Origin: DAOUMU01 sp034409055
Lineage (GTDB): Bacteria; Chloroflexota; Anaerolineae; 4572-78; J111
Direction: 5' to 3'
DNA length: 20,647 nucleotides
Assembly (NCBI GenBank): GCA_034409055.1
Contig: DAOUMU010000298.1
Location: forward strand, 1 to 20,647
The notes under the pieces are model-generated. The model did not search any database, was not told where the DNA came from, and saw nothing but the letters and a program-made list of their open reading frames with translations. Below are positions 16,557 through 20,647 of this stretch, in pieces (position 1 is the stretch's first letter; each line of letters begins with the position of its first letter). Both the position numbers and the translations under genes were made by a program.

Positions 16557-17183
16557 ATGGCTGACAATGTAGCTAAATTGATCAGGCGAGATAAGTCGGA
16601 CCAGGCCGGGACAGAAACTTTATTGAGCCAGGATGTGACCACCATGGGGCGGGCGGCCAGTTGCCAGGTGGTCATCGAAAGCGATTTTGCCAGCCGCCGG
16701 CATGCCCAAATTATCCGCCGGGATGAAATTTACTGGTTACGAGATTTGGGCAGCAAAAACGGCACCCTCCTGGACAATCAGTTGGTCACGGCCGAAACTC
16801 CTCTGGCCGATGGCGCCGAAATTCGGATTGGCCAGACTGTCTTTCACTTTGTCGATCCGGCAGCCACCCATACCCAGCCGGCCCTGGCCCGAATGACCGG
16901 CCCCCTACGAGTTGAAGCCGACACCCGGGACGTGTGGCTGCACGGCCAGAAGCTAACCCCTCCCTTATCCCTGAAGCAATTTAATTTACTGCTTTATCTC
17001 TACCAGCGAACCGGCGAGGCCATTAGCAAAGACGAATTAGCCTCGGCCGTGTGGCCGGAGGTTGAAGGAGGGGCCATTTATGATTATCAGGTCGATAAAA
17101 TGATCAGCCGGGTGCGAGAGCGCATCGGCAAGGAGTGGCTTGAAACGGTCTGGGGATACGGCTATCGCCTGAAGTTACCGTGA
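16557..17183 (+). CDS. FHA domain plus OmpR-type winged-helix transcription regulator
   Basis: A 208-residue cytosolic regulator. The N-terminal FHA domain (about 5-100) has all phosphothreonine-binding landmarks: Gly31-Arg32, Ser46-Arg-Arg-His49, and Asn68-Gly69 in GSKNGT. The C-terminal winged helix (about 112-206) is of the Trans_reg_C type: LSLKQFNLLLYLY, ISKDELASAVW, then YDYQVDKMISRVRERIG and a VWGYGYRL wing. There is no receiver, so phospho-Thr recognition by FHA replaces Asp phosphorylation as the input. Mycobacterial EmbR pairs the same two functions in the opposite order, with an extra BTAD domain, and is controlled by PknH. Here the divergent Ser/Thr kinase is the likely partner. 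An AAGGA ribosome binding site lies 10-11 bases before the ATG. The lipoprotein gene 148 bases downstream is a candidate target. Confidence 0.92.
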   Translation: MADNVAKLIRRDKSDQAGTETLLSQDVTTMGRAASCQVVIESDFASRRHAQIIRRDEIYWLRDLGSKNGTLLDNQLVTAETPLADGAEIRIGQTVFHFVDPAATHTQPALARMTGPLRVEADTRDVWLHGQKLTPPLSLKQFNLLLYLYQRTGEAISKDELASAVWPEVEGGAIYDYQVDKMISRVRERIGKEWLETVWGYGYRLKLP

Positions 17184-17192
17184 AGACGGGCA

Positions 17193-17249
17193 TCGGTCAG
17201 AATTCGGTCAAAAAAATGTCCAACGCCGTTGGCTAAAATCAGATATATT
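17193..17249 (+). promoter_or_regulatory. Candidate winged-helix binding site and promoter of the lipoprotein gene
   Basis: Two perfect copies of TCGGTCA (17193-17199 and 17204-17210) with an 11-bp period, the layout bound by OmpR/PhoB-type winged helices. Downstream lie a dyad CCAAC-GCC-GTTGG (17220-17232) and a TATATT -10 box (17244-17249). The -35 (CAACGC) is poor, as in activator-dependent promoters. Confidence 0.45.
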
Positions 17250-17331
17250 GAGGGCAAAAGTGGTTACAGATCGCCGGCAATCCAAGCACTAACCACACCA
17301 AACACAAAACTGATAAAAAAGGAGCCCTCAA

Positions 17332-18870
17332 ATGAAATTCACAACTGCAAAAACGGTTTTTATATGGGTCATCGTTGGTATTGTCGGTGCGCTTCTGGCA
17401 GCCTGTGGGGGGAATTCAACCGGATTGGCCCCCCAGGCCGGGCCACAAATCATCGTGGTCACGGCTACACCACAGCCTGAATGGCGCATCGAGGTGACGG
17501 AAGAAGCGGCCGTAGAAGCCGGGGCCACAGCAGTGCCCATGTCCGCCGAGCCTGGGACCTTGTTACAGGGCAGGGGCAAAGAGCTGTTTTACCTGACTGA
17601 AGACGGAACCCGCCAACGGATTTACAATCGAGACACTTTTCTGGCCTTTGGCTTCACCGAAAAGGAGATCGTGCCGGTTGACGATGATACCCTGGCAACT
17701 ATTCCCCTGGCCGGGGAGTTGAGCCGGTTGGTGCAGGACCGGAGAAATCGGCTCTACTGGGCCGCGGACGGTAAGCTCTGGTCTGTCAATGCCTGGCGAC
17801 GGGTGGTGACCGGAGACGATTATCTGGGCGTACCGGTCAGTCAGTTATACCCTTCCCTGCAAGAAATGCTGCCGCCCGCTGCCGAGTTCCCGAACGGGAT
17901 ACTGTTGCGGCAAGACGACACGGTCTATTACCTGTACTACGGGGCCATTATTCCGGTGGCGACCGATCTTGCCGATGAAGCGGACGTCATCGACGTACCG
18001 GACGGGGTGTTGGCCGCATACCGGCCAGAGACCCAACTGGAACGGGTCTTTGTCCACTTGAATGCCGACACCCAGGCCGCTAACATGCGGCAGGGTCCGG
18101 GCCTGGAATATGACGTGATCAAAGTCATCGAGAAAGGCAATGACCTGATCAGGGTAACCGGCCACACGCCCGAGGGACACTGGCTCTTCATCAAACATCG
18201 AGATGACCAGGGCTGGCTGTCCGTCGACCTGGTTGATGATGACCTGGCCCTGAGTTTACTGCCCACCGTGAGTAACGTCGAGAAACTGGTTGAGGACCTA
18301 CCTCAGGCCCAACCGGCGGCCGTGATCGAACAGAGCCAACCGCAACCGGTTTACTGCGACGAGACCCCAATCCGGGGCTTCGGCACCGTTTGGGGCGAGC
18401 ACCCTGAGGTACAAACCACTCTGGGTTGTCCTTACGGTCGGGAACAGGGCACCCAGGCCGCCATCCAGCACTTTCAGCACGGCCTGATGCTTTGGTTGGA
18501 GGCGGATAGCGTTTACAACTACGACCCCGTTTATGTCTTCTTTGACGATGGTACCTACCAGCGCTTTGGCGACCTGGGCGCAGCCGACCCGGAAAAGGTG
18601 GGCCACACGCCGGCCGGTTTTTTCGAGGTAGGGCATAAGTTCAGCAAAGTCTATTGGGAAGGCACCGGTGCCCGGGTCAAAGAGCGGTTGGGCTATGCTA
18701 CCGGCCAGGCTACAGACAGCGCCGGGGCGTTCCAGCAGTTCGGCGGTGGGCGCATGTTCTGGGCCGGCACCATTGACCGCATCTTCGTCATCTATGATTA
18801 TTACGATTACGATGAGAACGGCAACTACGTTCGCCAGCAAGCCTGGGAAAGTTACGAGGATACGTTCTAG
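17332..18870 (+). CDS. Lipoprotein with SH3b domain and LGFP-like repeats
   Basis: A 512-residue exported protein. A signal peptide with membrane segment 9-22 ends in the lipobox LLAAC, with lipidated Cys25. Residues about 75-230 hold repeats of the form LFYLTEDGTRQRIYNRDTF, with aromatic residues before a Gly turn. A bacterial SH3 domain follows (about 240-303: ANMRQGPGLEYDVI, GHWLFIKH, GWLSVDLV), a fold that often binds peptidoglycan or peptides. Residues about 346-485 are two LGFP-like repeats: IRGFGTVWGEHPEVQTTLGC, then FQHGLMLW and VFFDDGTYQRF. These closely resemble residues 446-576 of the Ser/Thr kinase encoded nearby. An AAAGGAG ribosome binding site lies 7 bases before the ATG. It probably sits on the outer face of the membrane and may share a ligand with the kinase sensor. 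Function is inferred, not known. Confidence 0.88.
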   Translation: MKFTTAKTVFIWVIVGIVGALLAACGGNSTGLAPQAGPQIIVVTATPQPEWRIEVTEEAAVEAGATAVPMSAEPGTLLQGRGKELFYLTEDGTRQRIYNRDTFLAFGFTEKEIVPVDDDTLATIPLAGELSRLVQDRRNRLYWAADGKLWSVNAWRRVVTGDDYLGVPVSQLYPSLQEMLPPAAEFPNGILLRQDDTVYYLYYGAIIPVATDLADEADVIDVPDGVLAAYRPETQLERVFVHLNADTQAANMRQGPGLEYDVIKVIEKGNDLIRVTGHTPEGHWLFIKHRDDQGWLSVDLVDDDLALSLLPTVSNVEKLVEDLPQAQPAAVIEQSQPQPVYCDETPIRGFGTVWGEHPEVQTTLGCPYGREQGTQAAIQHFQHGLMLWLEADSVYNYDPVYVFFDDGTYQRFGDLGAADPEKVGHTPAGFFEVGHKFSKVYWEGTGARVKERLGYATGQATDSAGAFQQFGGGRMFWAGTIDRIFVIYDYYDYDENGNYVRQQAWESYEDTF

Positions 18871-18921
18871 CAGCTTGTCGGAGAAAGACCTCAGGAGGTT
18901 TCTGACCCTCAGCCTTATGTC

Positions 18922-18946
18922 ATTTCGAGGCCGTAGGCCGAGAAAT
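18922..18946. repeat. Small palindromic repeat
   Basis: ATTTC-GA-GGCC, GTA, GGCC-GA-GAAAT: a stem of 4 plus 5 pairs with a symmetric internal mismatch. It has the form of a dispersed intergenic element. Confidence 0.5.
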
Positions 18947-19064
18947 CCCTATGACGTAGCAATTAATAAGGATAGGCTCTTTGGGACTTTCCGTGGCCCT
19001 CGGCCCGGATCCGTGCGCCTGCGTTGCAAGTGTTTGAGCAGAACCACTGAAACACTGAGCTAAT

Positions 19065-19095
19065 TGAGGGCACTGAAGTGAAATCAGTGCCCTCA
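19065..19095. repeat. Perfect 12-bp hairpin
   Basis: TGAGGGCACTGA, 7-base loop, TCAGTGCCCTCA. No T-run follows on either strand, so it is not a standard intrinsic terminator. Its stem shares the CACTGA word with flanking sequence. Confidence 0.6.
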
Positions 19096-19154
19096 GTGCA
19101 TTTCAGGGCCTCAGTGATTCTATCGCTTCAATCACCGTTGCGGCGGTCGTCACT

Positions 19155-19217
19155 AATTGAGAATGATGAATGATGAATGATGAATTATCATTCGCCATTC
19201 GCCATTCGCCATTGACA
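19155..19217. repeat. Nine-unit heptameric tandem repeat
   Basis: Nine 7-bp units in an unbroken register: AATTGAG, three AATGATG, AATTATC, three ATTCGCC, ATTGACA. The unit sequence changes midway but the phase does not. It abuts the start of the RHS fragment. Confidence 0.75.
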
Positions 19218-19254
19218 ATTACCCGCCCCGCCCTTCAGTTAGTCAAATAGTCAC

Positions 19255-20436
19255 GTGATCTGGTTTGACAGCCAAACCGGCCATCTCCGCTACTGGAACA
19301 GCAGCCAGGGCACGATGACCACCATCCCCGGTGGGGAGGGGGCCAAATCGCCCACCTGGGGAGGCCCCGCCCACGACATCGCCGTCGATGGCAGCGGCCA
19401 GATAGTTGTAACCTGGGTCACCGGCAACGGCCACACGATGCAGGTCACCCGCGACACCAACGGCACCTGGTCCACGCCGCAGGTACTGGTAGAGACTTTT
19501 GGCGGCGAACACGTTTCGCTGGCCGTTGACCAGGCCGGCGCGCCCCAGGTGATCCAGCGCAGAGGCCAGGCCGTCTACCACGTCACCGGTCAGCGCGGGG
19601 TGACCAAGCATTACTACGCCGGCGGTCGGCGCATCGCCAGCCGGGTGAACGGCGACCTCTACTCCCTGCTGGGCGACCATCTGGGCAGCACCACTGTGGT
19701 AGCCGAGGCCCAGGGCAACGCAGTAGGTCACGTCCTGTACGATCCCTACGGGGAGGCCATCACCAGCACCCTGTCGGCCGACGTGACCGACCGGTTGTTT
19801 ACAGGTTATAGATGGGATGATACAATAGGTTTGTACGACGCCAACGCCCGCTTCTACGACCCGTACCTCGGCCAGTTCACCCAGCCGGACAGCCTGGTGT
19901 CGGATCCGATGAATCCGGCGGCGTGGAATCGGTTTAGTTATGTTTACGGGAATCCGGTTAATCTGGTTGATCCGAGTGGACATTTTCCGATTTGGGACGC
20001 TCTGGATGTCGGTTTCTTCCTCTGGAGCCTATCTGACTTTTACAACAATCCTAACTGGTGGACTTTCGGCGGGCTGGCTGTTGATACAATTGGCCTCCTG
20101 CCGATTGTACCTTCGGTTGGAGCGATACAGCGAGGGGCCAATCTCCTGGGACGGGGCGGAGATGCGGCTCAGTTCGCCGCTCACACGACTAACACCACGA
20201 GTCACTTGCTCCAGGCTGCGAATGAGATGCATAATCTTGTTGGTGCGGCTACTTACGCTGATGAATTTGTCGAAGAAACTGGACGGGCAGTTATCCATAG
20301 ACATAGGAGAAGCCATTTTAGCATTGAAGTTATTCAAGGGACCGAGAGTTTACATACCCATCAGGTAATAGTTTTTCATGAAAGTATGACCCGAATAGTT
20401 AAAGCAGCAGTCTCAGTAGATCCAAATTTGGGGTAG
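19255..20436 (+). CDS. Orphan RHS core fragment with variable C-terminal tip
   Basis: The 393 residues correspond only to the C-terminal end of an RHS/YD-repeat protein. Residues 1-100 resemble a beta-propeller-like lead-in (DIAVDGSGQIVVTW). The RHS-associated core spans about 117-243 (YYAGGRRIASR, LLGDHLGSTTVV, GLYDANARFYDPYLGQF, then NLVDPSGH). The DPSG at 239-242 is where such proteins release their C-terminal toxin. After it comes a pretoxin-like hydrophobic stretch (about 250-290) and a tip (about 300-393) that I do not recognise. The tip's codons are clearly more AT-rich than the core's. There is no signal peptide, no long YD-repeat body and no good ribosome binding site. An in-frame TAG lies 12 bases before the GTG chosen as start. 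It is probably a displaced or silent cassette rather than a working effector. Confidence 0.8.
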   Translation: MIWFDSQTGHLRYWNSSQGTMTTIPGGEGAKSPTWGGPAHDIAVDGSGQIVVTWVTGNGHTMQVTRDTNGTWSTPQVLVETFGGEHVSLAVDQAGAPQVIQRRGQAVYHVTGQRGVTKHYYAGGRRIASRVNGDLYSLLGDHLGSTTVVAEAQGNAVGHVLYDPYGEAITSTLSADVTDRLFTGYRWDDTIGLYDANARFYDPYLGQFTQPDSLVSDPMNPAAWNRFSYVYGNPVNLVDPSGHFPIWDALDVGFFLWSLSDFYNNPNWWTFGGLAVDTIGLLPIVPSVGAIQRGANLLGRGGDAAQFAAHTTNTTSHLLQAANEMHNLVGAATYADEFVEETGRAVIHRHRRSHFSIEVIQGTESLHTHQVIVFHESMTRIVKAAVSVDPNLG

Positions 20437-20498
20437 AAAGTTGCGAAAATAAAACAAAGGTGTAATCTCTGACCCTTCCAAAATGAAGGAGAGCAGAG

Positions 20499-20647
20499 AT
20501 GATCCTACAAACAAAAACAAACCTCAAATTGACAGATGAAGATACACGGAATGAGGCCATAGAAAGATTGGGCACCTATTTTCCACTCCAAATTGCCGGA
20601 TATGATTGCACGGCTGAAATCGTGTATGATGTCTTGGTCAAAGCAGC
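20499..20647 (+). CDS. Start of an unidentified ORF, cut by the window end
   Basis: An open frame of 49 complete codons runs from an ATG with a strong AAGGAG ribosome binding site 7 bases upstream to the window edge. It encodes MILQTKTNLKLTDED and later LGTYFPLQIAGYDCTAEIVY. It begins 62 bases after the RHS fragment stop. Two readings are open: an immunity protein for the RHS tip, or the N-terminus of an insertion-sequence transposase. The helical opening and the GTYFPLQIAGYDCTAE stretch remind me more of a transposase, but this is a weak impression and no terminal inverted repeat could be identified. Confidence 0.5.
   Translation, partial: MILQTKTNLKLTDEDTRNEAIERLGTYFPLQIAGYDCTAEIVYDVLVKA

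Larger units (their letters stand above)
18871..19254. other. Gene-free stretch rich in small palindromes
   Basis: No gene is supported. It contains a weak hairpin just after the lipoprotein stop (ACCTC-AG-GAGGT, 18888-18899), the two palindromes listed separately, several scattered CACTGA/TCAGTG words (19045-19120), and a heptad array. It looks like accumulated repeat debris between the lipoprotein gene and the RHS fragment. Confidence 0.6.

Noticed and set aside
19065..19095. 12-bp hairpin as the lipoprotein gene terminator
   Set aside because: It is nearly 200 bases past the stop and is not followed by T residues; it is more likely a dispersed palindrome.
19155..19217. Possible CRISPR array
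   Set aside because: The repeats are 7 bp with no spacers and no cas genes are near.

Overview
The window looks like bacterial chromosome from a Chloroflexota-type organism, possibly Anaerolineae-like. This is inference: no marker gene is present. The grounds are a membrane Ser/Thr kinase with a long Pro/Ser/Thr-rich stalk, an FHA-winged-helix regulator, RsbU_N-type hybrid kinases, RHS debris, and intergenic DNA full of small palindromes and 7-bp tandem repeats. Coding density is normal, with short operons and many strand switches. There are no rRNA or tRNA genes and no CRISPR.

Left part (1-9400, all minus strand). A dimethylglycine/sarcosine dehydrogenase-like flavoprotein has an aberrant C-terminus close to the window edge. 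It is followed by a small pRiA4b ORF-3-like protein, a rare single-chain fusion of DppB- and DppC-type ABC permeases, pyruvate phosphate dikinase (ppdK) and an L-rhamnose isomerase-like enzyme. The permease and ppdK each have a readable promoter with an adjacent dyad, and ppdK has a clear intrinsic terminator. The 3' end of ppdK is present twice, with two 32-bp hairpin repeats between the copies.

Middle (9400-14410, plus strand). An MFS transporter diverges from the isomerase. After it come two translationally coupled hybrid histidine kinases. The first has a receiver whose phospho-acceptor Asp is Asn. The second is REC-PAS-HisKA-HATPase with an atypical H-box.

Right part (14458-18870) is the most interesting. 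A transmembrane Ser/Thr kinase (minus) lies back to back with an FHA plus OmpR-type winged-helix regulator (plus), which is followed by a secreted lipoprotein. The lipoprotein carries an SH3b domain and the same LGFP-like extracellular repeat module as the kinase's sensor end. A perfect 7-bp direct repeat with an 11-bp period lies upstream of the lipoprotein gene. I propose a kinase, phospho-dependent transcription factor and lipoprotein signalling circuit.

Far right (18871-20647). Repeat-rich intergenic DNA precedes an orphan RHS C-terminal fragment with an AT-richer variable tip. A new ORF with a strong ribosome binding site then runs off the window.
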